Assembly: GCA_002305315.1 (NCBI GenBank)
Contig: DBQQ01000040.1
Coordinates: 1-32,870 of the forward strand
DNA: 32,870 nt
Origin: Clostridiales bacterium UBA1390
GTDB lineage: Bacteria; Bacillota; Clostridia; Lachnospirales; Bianqueaceae
Direction of reading: 5' to 3'
Position 1 is the first letter of the stretch, and each line of letters starts with the position of its first letter. Of the stretch, positions 23,858 through 32,381 are shown one piece after another. The notes below the pieces were generated by a model, which was given only the letters and a program-made list of their open reading frames with translations, was not told the origin of the DNA and did not search any database. Both the position numbers and the translations under genes were made by a program.

Positions 23858-25087
23858 TCACAGTTTCAGATCTTCTCCATATCCATAATGTTCAATCACG
23901 TAGTCCATATCCTTATCTCCGCGTCCGGATAGATTCACCAGAATACTGCCAAACTTGCCTTCACGCGCACAACGCATAGCGTAAGCAACGGCATGTGAGC
24001 TCTCCAACGCCGGAATGATACCCTCATAACGAGAGAGGGCAAAGAAGGCTTCCATAGCTTCTTTATCATCCACGGTATCGTACTGCGTACGTCCCATATC
24101 TTTCAGGTAGGCATGTTCCGGGCCCGTCGCAGGATAATCCAGACCGGACGCCACCGAATACACCGGCAGTGGATCTCCCTGCTCATCCTGCAGCAGATAG
24201 CTCTCAAAACCGTGGAGAACACCCTTCTTACCAAACGTCATGGACGCGGCATGATCTCCTACCCCACTGCCTCGTCCCAGCGGCTCCACTCCGATGATCT
24301 CTACCGGATCCGCCAGGAAGGGGACAAACATACCAATCGAATTGGATCCTCCGCCCACACAGGCACAGACTGCATCGGGCAGGTGGCCCGTCATCTGCAC
24401 AAACTGCTCTCTGGCCTCTTCCCCTACAATCACCTGAAAGTCACGAACAATCAGCGGAAACGGATGGGGCCCTACCGCAGATCCTATACAATAGATCGCA
24501 TCCTGGTATTCCTTCATATACGCCTCGAAGGCCGCATCCACCGCCTCCTTCAGCGTCTTGAGCCCATGTGTGACGGGAATGACCCTGGCGCCCAGAATCT
24601 TCATCCGCGCCACATTCGGCGCCTGCTTCGCGATGTCCACCTCGCCCATATAGATATCACATTCCAGACCAAAATACGCAGCAGCCGTCGCCAGCGCCAC
24701 GCCATGCTGTCCCGCGCCGGTTTCTGCGATCAGCTTTTTCTTTCCCATAAACTTGGCCAGAAGTCCTTCTCCCATACAGTGATTCAGCTTATGCGCCCCT
24801 GTATGATTCAAGTCCTCCCGCTTCAGGTAAATCTGTGTCGTCCCCAGTAGATTAGACAACCTCTCACAGTGGTACACTGGCGTCGGACGCCCCTGGAATT
24901 CCCGGCGAATCCGGCGCAATTCATTGATAAATTGCGCAGATTGACTGATTCTCTTGTACGCCTGCTCAATCTCCTGAAAGGCAGGAACCAACTTCTCCGG
25001 CAGATAGGATCCGCCGTATGGCCCAAAATACCCCTTCGCGTCCGGCTGTTCTTTCAAATAGTTATCGTATGCTGCATATTTATTCAT
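23858..25087 (-). CDS. trpB: Tryptophan synthase beta chain, stand-alone
   Basis: A 409-residue PLP enzyme that condenses indole with L-serine to tryptophan. [15 protein letters not shown] contains the PLP lysine (Lys100), [11 protein letters not shown] the catalytic Glu, and [12 protein letters not shown] the phosphate cradle; [13 protein letters not shown] is also typical. These features are TrpB1-like rather than TrpB2-like, yet no trpA or other trp gene is near. Salvage of free indole is the likeliest role, common in gut settings, though this is inference. GGGAGG precedes ATG, and a -35/-10 pair lies at 25120-25148. Confidence 0.95.
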   Translation of the reverse strand: MNKYAAYDNYLKEQPDAKGYFGPYGGSYLPEKLVPAFQEIEQAYKRISQSAQFINELRRIRREFQGRPTPVYHCERLSNLLGTTQIYLKREDLNHTGAHKLNHCMGEGLLAKFMGKKKLIAETGAGQHGVALATAAAYFGLECDIYMGEVDIAKQAPNVARMKILGARVIPVTHGLKTLKEAVDAAFEAYMKEYQDAIYCIGSAVGPHPFPLIVRDFQVIVGEEAREQFVQMTGHLPDAVCACVGGGSNSIGMFVPFLADPVEIIGVEPLGRGSGVGDHAASMTFGKKGVLHGFESYLLQDEQGDPLPVYSVASGLDYPATGPEHAYLKDMGRTQYDTVDDKEAMEAFFALSRYEGIIPALESSHAVAYAMRCAREGKFGSILVNLSGRGDKDMDYVIEHYGYGEDLKL

Positions 25088-25119
25088 TCTTGAACCTCCC
25101 TATGCATTTGATTGTCCTT

Positions 25120-25148
25120 ATCATATCATAAAAATACGAACAGGGCAA
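25120..25148 (-). promoter_or_regulatory. Promoter of trpB
   Basis: On the minus strand TTGCCC (25143-25148), 17-bp spacer, TATGAT (25120-25125). No T-box or trp attenuator is recognisable in the 30-base leader. Confidence 0.55.
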
Positions 25149-25196
25149 CCTTTACTTTCCCTGAGTGGACAAAAATGCCATCTCCCGTCAGTTTTA

Positions 25197-25226
25197 TTGA
25201 CATCTTTCTGTCCGTAACGATATAAT
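25197..25226 (+). promoter_or_regulatory. Promoter of the membrane-anchored HTH gene
   Basis: TTGACA (25197-25202), 18-bp spacer, TATAAT (25221-25226). Both hexamers match consensus. Confidence 0.85.
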
Positions 25227-25265
25227 ATAATCAGAAAAAAAGATTATAGAAGGGAAGTGATCCTT

Positions 25266-25991
25266 ATGACACTACGTGAATTTTGTCGTGAGAGCGGCCT
25301 CTCCAAACGGACGGTACGATCGTATATCCGTAAGGGTCGCATTCAGCCAAAGCGCTCGGGCCTTCGGTATGATTTTTCGCTTACCGACATGCAACGGGCC
25401 TATGCGAACCCCGTTCCATCGGGCGATTCTCTGGAACCTGTAAGACCCATTGAACCTTTATATGCATCTCAGGCCAGGACGGCAGCTTCTTCTGCATCAC
25501 CGGCGCCTGGTCAGAAAACCGATCATCTCACGCCAGAAGATCGTGCCATGAAGAACGTACGATCTCAGACATCTTTCCATTACTTGAAGCGCGGGCTGAT
25601 CATCGCAGCCATTCTGCTTCTGATCGGTTTATTCGTATGGACGAATTTCCGTACCATCACCCGTCGTTTCACCATACCGGAAGGAACGCTCGTCCTGAGT
25701 AATATGAAACCCGATCACGGTTCTTATTACAAACTGACGCAAACAGGAGACGAACTGCCCCAGACATTCTACGTCCGATCTGATCTGGATATTCCTTTGG
25801 ACGAAAACGGGGAATATCACTTCTCGCAGGCAGAGATCTCTGTTCGTGTTCCCGCACGCATCGTCCTAGAAGATCCCTCTCGGAATATAGGACCGCTTTT
25901 AAGCACAGAGGTATTGACCCATGTGCAGAAAAACAGTCTCTTCTCAACCGAGTACATGGAGTATATCTATGTAACAGAGATCACAGAGTGA
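25266..25991 (+). CDS. Membrane-anchored protein with MerR-like helix-turn-helix
   Basis: A 241-residue protein. Residues 1-46 form a MerR-type winged helix (TLREFCRESGLSKRTVRSYIRKGRI). Residues 50-100 are a Pro/Ala/Ser-rich linker, 110-127 a single transmembrane helix, and the remaining 110 residues an extracytoplasmic beta-rich domain of unknown fold. Topology suggests a one-component membrane sensor that could bind DNA directly, although the HTH may instead be a protein-binding remnant. The frame opens at GTG 25257, but ATG 25266 leaves room for AAGGGA and fits the HTH start. A terminator follows and separates it from the convergent ABC operon. Confidence 0.75.
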   Translation: MTLREFCRESGLSKRTVRSYIRKGRIQPKRSGLRYDFSLTDMQRAYANPVPSGDSLEPVRPIEPLYASQARTAASSASPAPGQKTDHLTPEDRAMKNVRSQTSFHYLKRGLIIAAILLLIGLFVWTNFRTITRRFTIPEGTLVLSNMKPDHGSYYKLTQTGDELPQTFYVRSDLDIPLDENGEYHFSQAEISVRVPARIVLEDPSRNIGPLLSTEVLTHVQKNSLFSTEYMEYIYVTEITE

Positions 25992-26011
25992 AAGAGCTCT
26001 CCGATACACAA

Positions 26012-26046
26012 AAAACCGCTGGCGATTCTACATCGCCAGCGGTTTT
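26012..26046. terminator. Bidirectional terminator
   Basis: AAAACCGCTGGCGAT pairs perfectly with ATCGCCAGCGGTTTT around a 5-nt loop. A and T runs on both sides let it serve the HTH gene and the convergent ABC transporter operon. Confidence 0.92.
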
Positions 26047-26049
26047 CGC

Positions 26050-26805
26050 TTATAATACCTTGGATAAAAATTCTTTTGCCCGTTCGCTTTGCGGATTTTC
26101 AAAAAATATATCCGGCTTTGCTTCTTCCAGAATCTTTCCCTCTGACATGAAGATAATCCGGCTGCCCACTTCTCTGGCAAACCCCATTTCGTGTGTCACC
26201 ACCGCCATGGTCATGCCCTCTTTCGCAAGTTCTTTCATAACTTCCAGCACCTCGCCCACCATCTCTGGATCCAGTGCCGACGTGGGCTCATCAAACAGCA
26301 TGATCTCCGGATCCATACACAGTGCTCTCACAATGGCGATACGCTGCTTCTGACCGCCGGAAAGCTGTGACGGATACGCGTCTGCCCGATCTTTCAATCC
26401 GACACGCTCTAAGAGCTTCAACGCTTTCTCCTCTGCTTCCTGCTTAGACTTCTTCAGAAGTTTCATCGGCGCCAGCGTCATATTCCGCAGCACCGTCATG
26501 TTCGGAAACAGATTGAAGTGCTGAAACACCATCCCCATCTTCTGACGATACGCATTGATATCCACTTTAGGGTTTGTGATATCCACGTTATCCACATAGA
26601 TATGCCCGCTGGTGGGTACTTCCAAACGATTGAGGCACCGAAGCAGCGTAGACTTGCCCGATCCGGAAGGACCGATGATGACAAGTACGTCCCCTTTTTG
26701 AATGTCCAGCGAGACGCCGTCTAATGCCTTGATCTCGCCCTTCTTAAAATGCATTTTCACATCTTCTACACGAATCAGCGTGTTTTGTTTTGGATCAGTG
26801 GTCAC
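26050..26805 (-). CDS. Polar amino acid ABC transporter ATPase
   Basis: A 251-residue ATPase of the GlnQ/HisP type. Walker [11 protein letters not shown]-loop VFQHFNLFP, signature LSGGQKQR, Walker [14 protein letters not shown] and the H-loop THEMGFA are all intact. It powers the permease encoded just upstream, whose end it overlaps by 11 bp. With the binding protein gene it forms a complete importer; exact amino acid specificity cannot be read. It is the last gene of the operon, closed by the bidirectional terminator. Confidence 0.96.
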   Translation of the reverse strand: MTTDPKQNTLIRVEDVKMHFKKGEIKALDGVSLDIQKGDVLVIIGPSGSGKSTLLRCLNRLEVPTSGHIYVDNVDITNPKVDINAYRQKMGMVFQHFNLFPNMTVLRNMTLAPMKLLKKSKQEAEEKALKLLERVGLKDRADAYPSQLSGGQKQRIAIVRALCMDPEIMLFDEPTSALDPEMVGEVLEVMKELAKEGMTMAVVTHEMGFAREVGSRIIFMSEGKILEEAKPDIFFENPQSERAKEFLSKVL

Positions 26806-27589
26806 TGTTTCTCAGCCTCCTCTCCAGCTTACCCATGAGCCAAGTAAAGAACATGACCATCACCAGATAGATGACAGCCACTCCCAAAAGCGGCATGAAA
26901 TCCACATAGGCGATTCCTCGAATGATACTTCCTGCACGCGTCAGGTCCATGAGTCCCACATAACCAGCTACTGCGGTCTCCTTTAGGAGCACGATAAACT
27001 CATTCACCAGTGTAGGCAACACCGCCTTAAATGCCTGCGGCAGAATAATATGTACCATCGTGGGTACATAGCCAAACCCTAAAGAGCGGCCCGCCTCAAA
27101 CTGTCCTTCATCAATAGACATGATGCCGCCTCGGATAATCTCTGCCACATAGGCTCCGGAATTGATACCAAAGGCCAATACACCGGCCAACATCTTGTTA
27201 TTAGAATCTGCCATGATGACAAAGAAAATGATCATGATCTGCACCACCACTGGCGTTCCGCGAATGACTGTCAAATAGACTTTACAGATGGCATTTGCGA
27301 TTCCCATGAAGAACTTACCAATCCCTCGGGAATGATTTCGTGTCTCCTTATCCCAGGAGACACGAACCAGTGCCACAATAACACCCAGGACCAGACCAAC
27401 CAATAATGCAAAAAACGTCAGCAGCAATGTATTCTGAAGACCCGTAAGAATATTCAGATACCGCTGATCAAAAATAAATGACTTATAGAAATCATAGCAA
27501 ATGTCATAAGCCCATTGCGGCAGATTCAGCATCCATTCCGGTGCTGAACTGAGCCACGCTTCCATAGTATCGCTTACGAGAAATATCAT
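26795..27589 (-). CDS. Polar amino acid ABC transporter permease
   Basis: A 264-residue membrane subunit of the HisM/GlnP type. The EAA-type loop near the middle ([34 protein letters not shown]) contacts the ATPase, and the N-terminal half carries the [23 protein letters not shown] helix. The N-terminal 30 residues are periplasm-like and precede the first helix. The frame runs ten codons further, but ATG 27589 has AAAGGAG eight bases upstream. It lies between the binding-protein and ATPase genes and is separated from the former by two strong hairpins. Confidence 0.94.
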   Translation of the reverse strand: MIFLVSDTMEAWLSSAPEWMLNLPQWAYDICYDFYKSFIFDQRYLNILTGLQNTLLLTFFALLVGLVLGVIVALVRVSWDKETRNHSRGIGKFFMGIANAICKVYLTVIRGTPVVVQIMIIFFVIMADSNNKMLAGVLAFGINSGAYVAEIIRGGIMSIDEGQFEAGRSLGFGYVPTMVHIILPQAFKAVLPTLVNEFIVLLKETAVAGYVGLMDLTRAGSIIRGIAYVDFMPLLGVAVIYLVMVMFFTWLMGKLERRLRNSDH

Positions 27590-27613
27590 CTGGCTCTCTC
27601 CTTTCTGGGGACA

Positions 27614-27660
27614 GCACAAGGGGCGGTAAGGCCGCCCCTTGTGCTTCTGTGTTTCACAGA
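27614..27660 (-). promoter_or_regulatory. Intercistronic double hairpin
   Basis: GCACAAGGGGCGG pairs with CCGCCCCTTGTGC (27614-27626 and 27632-27644) and TCTGTG pairs with CACAGA (27646-27660). No T run follows on the minus strand. Such stems after a binding-protein gene usually protect its mRNA 3' end and lower expression of the downstream permease and ATPase. Confidence 0.7.
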
Positions 27661-27664
27661 ACCA

Positions 27665-28561
27665 TTATTCTGCAGTAATATATTTATCAATGATACTCTG
27701 TACTGTACCATCCGCGATCAGCTCCTGCAATGCAGCGTCTACCGCCGTATGCAGCGCCTCATTATCCTTAGATACAGCAATCGCATAATCTTCGGTTACA
27801 TATTCTGTCTCCAGAATCTTCAATCCCTCGTTGGCTTCCACAAAAGCCTTCGCCGGTTCGTTATCAATAACAACACAGTCTACCTTGCCATTTTTCAATG
27901 CCATGACGGCATCAGCGCCCTTATTATAACGATCCACCGTGCCCAGACCAGCCGCTTCGATATCCTCCGTGGTATACAGATCTCCGGTCGTGGCCAACTG
28001 TACGCCTATCGTATGATTCGCGCCCTCTGCAAACAGATCATCCGCACTGGTAATATCGGAATCCTCGGTGACGATGATCACCTGTACGCCTGTCGCATAA
28101 CTCTCCGTGAAGTTGACTTCTTCCAGACGTTCCTCTGTCACGGTCATACCTGCCATGCCGATATCGGCCTTACCGCCTTGAACAGCAGAAATGACGGAAT
28201 CAAACTCCATATCCTCTACCTGCAGTGTCAAGCCCAGCTTCACTGCAATGGCCTGTGCAATCTCCACATCAATACCGGTCACGGTATCTCCTTCATAATA
28301 CTCATATGGCGGGAATTCCGCATTCGTAGCCATCGTCAGGACGCCTTCCGTCGCTGTGGTAAATTCACTGGCGCCCTCATTCTCTGCTGCGGAATTCTCT
28401 GCTGCTGCAGAATCCTCTTCCACCTGACTCTCTTCGGCTGCAGAACTCTCCTGGGCCGCGGAGCTCTCTTCCGCCTGGCTGGATGACTCTGACGCCGGCG
28501 CACAAGACACTGCTGCTATCATCATCATGGCTGTCATTAAAAACGCAATCCACTTTCTCAT
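27665..28561 (-). CDS. Amino acid ABC transporter substrate-binding lipoprotein
   Basis: A 298-residue extracellular solute-binding protein, family 3. The lipobox ends at Cys20 (AAVSC). Residues about 22-66 are a Ser/Glu/Ala-rich linker. The binding domains start at VLTMATNAEFPPYEYYEGDTVTGIDVEIAQAIA and continue with DIGMAGMTVTEERLEEVNFTESY and the hinge region, ending in IIDKYI. This profile fits polar amino acids such as glutamine, lysine/arginine or cystine. It is the first gene of the transporter operon with a consensus promoter upstream. Confidence 0.95.
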   Translation of the reverse strand: MRKWIAFLMTAMMMIAAVSCAPASESSSQAEESSAAQESSAAEESQVEEDSAAAENSAAENEGASEFTTATEGVLTMATNAEFPPYEYYEGDTVTGIDVEIAQAIAVKLGLTLQVEDMEFDSVISAVQGGKADIGMAGMTVTEERLEEVNFTESYATGVQVIIVTEDSDITSADDLFAEGANHTIGVQLATTGDLYTTEDIEAAGLGTVDRYNKGADAVMALKNGKVDCVVIDNEPAKAFVEANEGLKILETEYVTEDYAIAVSKDNEALHTAVDAALQELIADGTVQSIIDKYITAE

Positions 28562-28635
28562 CTCTGTAATTCTCCCCTATGAAAAAATATACATTCAACA
28601 GCAAATCTACTTTTCTCATCTGCCGTTGTGCCACA

Positions 28636-28664
28636 ATGATACCGTATTTATTCCGTATTGTCAA
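28636..28664 (-). promoter_or_regulatory. Promoter of the amino acid transporter operon
   Basis: On the minus strand TTGACA (28659-28664), 17-bp spacer, TATCAT (28636-28641). The leader is about 65 bases and shows no recognised riboswitch. Confidence 0.8.
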
Positions 28665-28741
28665 CCTCTGTCTGAAAAAAACCTTAATAATTTTCCTTCT
28701 TTTTCCCTTCTTTTTATTGTATAAATATACAGTCGAATTCT

Positions 28742-28770
28742 AAAAAAGAACCGCTTTCAAAAAGCGGTTC
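28742..28770 (-). terminator. Terminator of the marR-ftsH operon
   Basis: On the minus strand GAACCGCTTT-ttg-AAAGCGGTTC followed by TTTTTT. A perfect 10-bp stem 15 bp past the ftsH stop. Confidence 0.92.
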
Positions 28771-28784
28771 CTCATAAAATAGTC

Positions 28785-30635
28785 TTAAGAAGCGGTCTGC
28801 AGGTCATGCAGAATATCCATGAACTCCTGCCCTGTGATTGTCTCATGTGTATATAGATACTGCGCTAACGCATTCAATTCTTTCATATGTTCCCTCAGCA
28901 GATGTTCCGCTTTATCATACTGTTTTTTCACCAGCGCTACAACCTGCTCATCAATCTGAGTGGCTGTATCCGGCGAACAGGCCAGAGAAGTATCGCCACC
29001 CAAATATTGGTTACTCACCGTCTCCATCGCCACCATGCCAAACGCATCACTCATACCGAATCGCGTAATCATGGCTCTGGCGAGTTTCGTAGCCTGTTCA
29101 ATATCGTTGGACGCTCCCGTCGTGATGGAATGGAAAATCAGATCTTCTGCTACCCTTCCTCCGGTCAGAGTCGCAATCTTATTTTCGATCTCTTCCTTGG
29201 TCATCAGGTTATGCTCATCTTCATCCACCTGCATGGTATAGCCTAACGCACCAGAAGTCCTGGGAATAATCGTGATCTTGGTCACCGGCGCCGAATGCGT
29301 CTGCAGTGCGGCCACCAAAGCATGCCCAATCTCGTGATAGGACACGATCATCTTTTCATGATCCGACAAGATCTTATTCTTCTTCTGATAGCCGGCAATG
29401 ACCACTTCCACACTCTCTTCCAAATCAGCCTGCGTCACAATATCTCGTCCTGAACGTACTGCACGCAGTGCGGCTTCATTGATCATGTTGGCCAGTTCCG
29501 CGCCCGACGCACCGGCTGCCGCCTTGGCAATCGCCAGGAAATCCACATCCGAAGACATCTTGACCTTCTTCGCATGCACCTTCAGAATCTCTTCCCGACC
29601 CTTCAGATCCGGAAGTTCTACAGGAATCCGACGATCAAACCGGCCCGGACGCAAAAGCGCCGGATCCAAAGAGTCTGGACGGTTCGTTGCTGCCAGAATG
29701 ATAACACCCTTCTTCGCATCAAAACCATCCATCTCCGTCAACAGCTGATTCAGAGTCTGCTCCCGTTCATCATTTCCACCAATGGCACCTGCACCATCTC
29801 TTTTCTTTCCGATGGTATCAATCTCATCGATAAAAACAATACAAGGCGCCTTTTCGTTCGCCTGCTTAAACAAGTCTCGAACTTTGGCTGCTCCCATACC
29901 CACGAACATCTCTACAAACTCAGATCCCGCAATCGAAAAAAAGGGGACATGCGCTTCACCAGCAACGGCTTTTGCCAGCAATGTTTTACCAGTTCCCGGA
30001 GGGCCCACTAAGAGCGCTCCCTTTGGAATCGACGCACCAATCCTAGCATACTTCTCTGGATTATGCAGATAATCCACAATCTCCGTCAGAAGCTCCTTGG
30101 CCTCATCCTCTCCTGCCACATCCGAGAAACGAATTCCTTCCTCTGAGGGCACATAGACCTTCGCATTGCTTTTCCCAAAGGACATGGCGCCGCCCATTCC
30201 TCCACCTACACCGCCGCCCATCTTCTTCATCATGAATCGCATCAAAAGCTGTCCTGCCACGATCATGACCACAATGGGAAGCACCCAGGTCAATAAGAAG
30301 CTCAGAATAGGAGACATCTGTTCAATAATAGGTGTGCCGAATTGAACAATCCCCGCATCATACAGACGCTGTACCAGAAAAATATCATCCATTCGACCCG
30401 TTTTATAGTAATTCGTCGGCGAATCTTTATCCGCAAAGATGATTTCTGTATCGGTAACCTGGGCTTCCGAGATATTTCCCGCGTCCGCCATTTGCAAAAA
30501 TACACCGTAGTCCACTTCTTCTACCTGCGCGCTCAATGCTCTGGGAAACACAAGTGCATTCAAAAGCATCAATACAATCAGTGCGATCACATAATAGAAT
30601 ATCAGGGGCTTCCTGGTATTTTTGACTTCTTTCAT
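28785..30635 (-). CDS. ftsH: ATP-dependent zinc metalloprotease FtsH
   Basis: A 616-residue membrane AAA+ protease. Two transmembrane helices flank an extracytoplasmic domain (about 12-30 and 110-133), then a glycine-rich linker, Walker A GPPGTGKT (211-218), Walker B IVFIDEID, second region of homology [19 protein letters not shown], and the zinc site HEIGH (434-438). It degrades misfolded membrane and short-lived regulatory proteins. Its ATG overlaps the marR stop by four bases. Association with MarR rather than the usual tilS-hpt neighbours suggests this copy is separately regulated, and another ftsH may exist elsewhere in the genome; both points are inference. Confidence 0.96.
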   Translation of the reverse strand: MKEVKNTRKPLIFYYVIALIVLMLLNALVFPRALSAQVEEVDYGVFLQMADAGNISEAQVTDTEIIFADKDSPTNYYKTGRMDDIFLVQRLYDAGIVQFGTPIIEQMSPILSFLLTWVLPIVVMIVAGQLLMRFMMKKMGGGVGGGMGGAMSFGKSNAKVYVPSEEGIRFSDVAGEDEAKELLTEIVDYLHNPEKYARIGASIPKGALLVGPPGTGKTLLAKAVAGEAHVPFFSIAGSEFVEMFVGMGAAKVRDLFKQANEKAPCIVFIDEIDTIGKKRDGAGAIGGNDEREQTLNQLLTEMDGFDAKKGVIILAATNRPDSLDPALLRPGRFDRRIPVELPDLKGREEILKVHAKKVKMSSDVDFLAIAKAAAGASGAELANMINEAALRAVRSGRDIVTQADLEESVEVVIAGYQKKNKILSDHEKMIVSYHEIGHALVAALQTHSAPVTKITIIPRTSGALGYTMQVDEDEHNLMTKEEIENKIATLTGGRVAEDLIFHSITTGASNDIEQATKLARAMITRFGMSDAFGMVAMETVSNQYLGGDTSLACSPDTATQIDEQVVALVKKQYDKAEHLLREHMKELNALAQYLYTHETITGQEFMDILHDLQTAS

Positions 30636-31081
30636 TCCTTCTCCACCTTTGTCTTCTCGAGAAGCTCACACAATTTTTGAAGACCATCATGAATCACCCT
30701 GCAAGTCTCCTCTGACTCCCCCTTCAGGATGTTCTCATAATACTCTTCAATTTTCTCTCCGATCGTTTCCATGATCTTCGTACCTTTATCTGTTAAACTT
30801 ACTCGGACTACTCTCTCATCCATCATACTGCGGCTGCGCACCAGGTATCCATCCTTTTCCATCTTCTTGCATACGCTGGTGATATTACTGCGCAGAATCT
30901 GCGTAGATTGGCTCAGCTCTCCTACCGTCTGATTCTTTTTATGATACAATGCAGACAAGATTTTCATCTGCTGTGTGGAAATACCATATTGCCTACAGAT
31001 GGGAGTAAAGCTTTCTGTCACCAAAGTCTGTGCAAACCTCATGATCGATAGGAACTCATTGCTACTGTTTTTCGCTTCCAT
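30632..31081 (-). CDS. MarR-family transcriptional regulator
   Basis: A 149-residue winged-helix regulator. The DNA-binding core is TVGELSQSTQILRSNITSVCKKMEKDGYLVRSRSMMDERVVRVSLTDKG, with the DxR wing pattern typical of MarR. Helices at both ends form the dimer interface. It is the first gene before ftsH, overlapping by four bases, so it probably autoregulates and controls the protease. ATG codons at 31090 and 31087 abut the AAAGGA; ATG 31081 has eight-base spacing and is preferred. The upstream 180 bp is very AT-rich and I could not assign a single best promoter for it. Confidence 0.88.
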   Translation of the reverse strand: MEAKNSSNEFLSIMRFAQTLVTESFTPICRQYGISTQQMKILSALYHKKNQTVGELSQSTQILRSNITSVCKKMEKDGYLVRSRSMMDERVVRVSLTDKGTKIMETIGEKIEEYYENILKGESEETCRVIHDGLQKLCELLEKTKVEKE

Positions 31082-31196
31082 GTTCATCATCCTTTCTGTG
31101 TACTTTAATTATCAAAAAAACTTATACCGTTTTTATCATACTTTCAAATTGTAAACAAAATAAAGTGTAATTTATGAACATTCTTTGAATCTTTCA

Positions 31197-31225
31197 TTGC
31201 TTTTTTCTGGAAAAACCAGTATAAT
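31197..31225 (+). promoter_or_regulatory. Promoter of the aldo-keto reductase gene
   Basis: TTGCTT (31197-31202), 17-bp spacer, TATAAT (31220-31225). A small palindrome CTGG-aaaaa-CCAG sits in the spacer (31207-31219) and might be an operator. Confidence 0.55.
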
Positions 31226-31263
31226 AAAAAGGAAAATACTGAGTAAGAAAGAAGGGGATTCAG

Positions 31264-32115
31264 ATGATGTATTGTACACTGAAAGATGGTACTTCGATCC
31301 CGGTATTAGGCCAAGGCACCTGGTATCTAGGGGAACATATCCATACGTATGAAGCGGAACGAAACGCTCTGCGGACTGGCATAGAATCCGGCATGACGTT
31401 GCTCGACACCGCAGAAATGTACGGTGATGGCAAAGCAGAACGTCTCATTGGAGGTATTTTACCTCATTATAAAAGACAAAATCTTTTTCTGGTTTCTAAA
31501 GTATATCCTCATAATGCAGATCGACGCCATATTTTCCATAGCTGTGATGAAAGCCTTCGACGTTTAGGTACAGATTATCTGGATCTATATTTGCTCCATT
31601 GGCGCGGCAGTGTCCCCCTGCAAGAAACAGTGGAATGCATGGAGGAACTGATTCAGCAGGGGAAGATTCGCCGTTGGGGCGTTTCAAATTTTGATAAAAA
31701 GGATATGGAGGAGCTCTTTTCTATTCCAGGAGGATCTCATTGCATGGTCAATCAAGTTCTTTATCATATGGCTTCTCGAGGTATTGAATACGATCTTCTT
31801 CCTTGGATGCGAGAACACCAGGTCACACTGATGGCATACTGTCCGCTGGCACAAGGTGGACGTCTTTCCCGCAATCTTCTTACACATCCTATGCTGGAAG
31901 AACTCGCAGCAGAACATCAGGCTACAGTTCCGCAAATTCTTCTTTCTTTCGTGATTCGGGATGGGCATACAGTGGCTATCCCCAGAACTGGCAATGCTAC
32001 GCACACCTGGCAAAACAGCCTGGCTTCCGAACTTCGTCTTTCTAAGAAAGATTTGGAGAGAATAGAATCCGTCTTTCCCGCTCCCACCCAAAAGACACCG
32101 TTAGATATTGAATAA
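31264..32115 (+). CDS. Aldo-keto reductase
   Basis: A 283-residue NAD(P)H-dependent oxidoreductase with a TIM-barrel fold. The catalytic tetrad is visible: Asp and Tyr in LLDTAEMYGDG, Lys in LVSKVYP and His in YLLHWRG. IRRWGVSNFD and VAIPRTGN (cofactor binding) are further family motifs. The carbonyl substrate is unknown. The gene is monocistronic, with its own promoter and terminator, and divergent from marR, so a MarR site in the shared 180-bp gap could influence both. Confidence 0.93.
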   Translation: MMYCTLKDGTSIPVLGQGTWYLGEHIHTYEAERNALRTGIESGMTLLDTAEMYGDGKAERLIGGILPHYKRQNLFLVSKVYPHNADRRHIFHSCDESLRRLGTDYLDLYLLHWRGSVPLQETVECMEELIQQGKIRRWGVSNFDKKDMEELFSIPGGSHCMVNQVLYHMASRGIEYDLLPWMREHQVTLMAYCPLAQGGRLSRNLLTHPMLEELAAEHQATVPQILLSFVIRDGHTVAIPRTGNATHTWQNSLASELRLSKKDLERIESVFPAPTQKTPLDIE

Positions 32116-32119
32116 TGCC

Positions 32120-32164
32120 AAAAAGGGCCCATTGCAGAATTTCTATTTTGCAGCGGGCCTTTTC
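32120..32164 (+). terminator. Terminator of the aldo-keto reductase gene
   Basis: AAAAGGGCCC and TTGCA on the left pair with TGCA and GGGCCTTTT on the right, with small bulges, followed by TTTTC. Imperfect but well placed right after the stop codon. Confidence 0.7.
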
Positions 32165-32318
32165 GTCGGTTTGGAAACAGGACGCTGATTTTCTCCCCCT
32201 TGGAAAATCTAATTCAACTCGTTCATCCACCGGATAGATGTTTCGCAATTAGCGACATCGCCATTTATATGTCGTATAAAAGATAGGTTGAAAACCTTTT
32301 TGCAATATCCGTCCCCAT

Positions 32319-32357
32319 GGATTGTCACTTTACAATCCGTGATTCTTGTGTTATTAT
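32319..32357 (+). promoter_or_regulatory. Promoter with overlapping palindrome for the right-edge gene
   Basis: TTTACA (32329-32334), 17-bp spacer, TATTAT (32352-32357). The -35 lies inside a perfect inverted repeat GGATTGT-N6-ACAATCC (32319-32338), a likely repressor site. The 150 bp before this (32166-32318) contain only a small AGGTT-gaa-AACCT hairpin with a T run at 32284-32302. Confidence 0.5.
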
Positions 32358-32381
32358 AAGATATATGAAAGGGGCGATCCT

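Noticed and set aside
24113..24850. Plus-strand open frame of 245 codons
   Set aside because: It is antisense to trpB, with an Arg/His-rich composition typical of shadow frames.
27641..28486. Long plus-strand open frame of 281 codons
   Set aside because: It lies wholly antisense to the substrate-binding protein, which has clear family motifs, a signal peptide and a promoter. The antisense frame has no ribosome binding site or recognisable domain.
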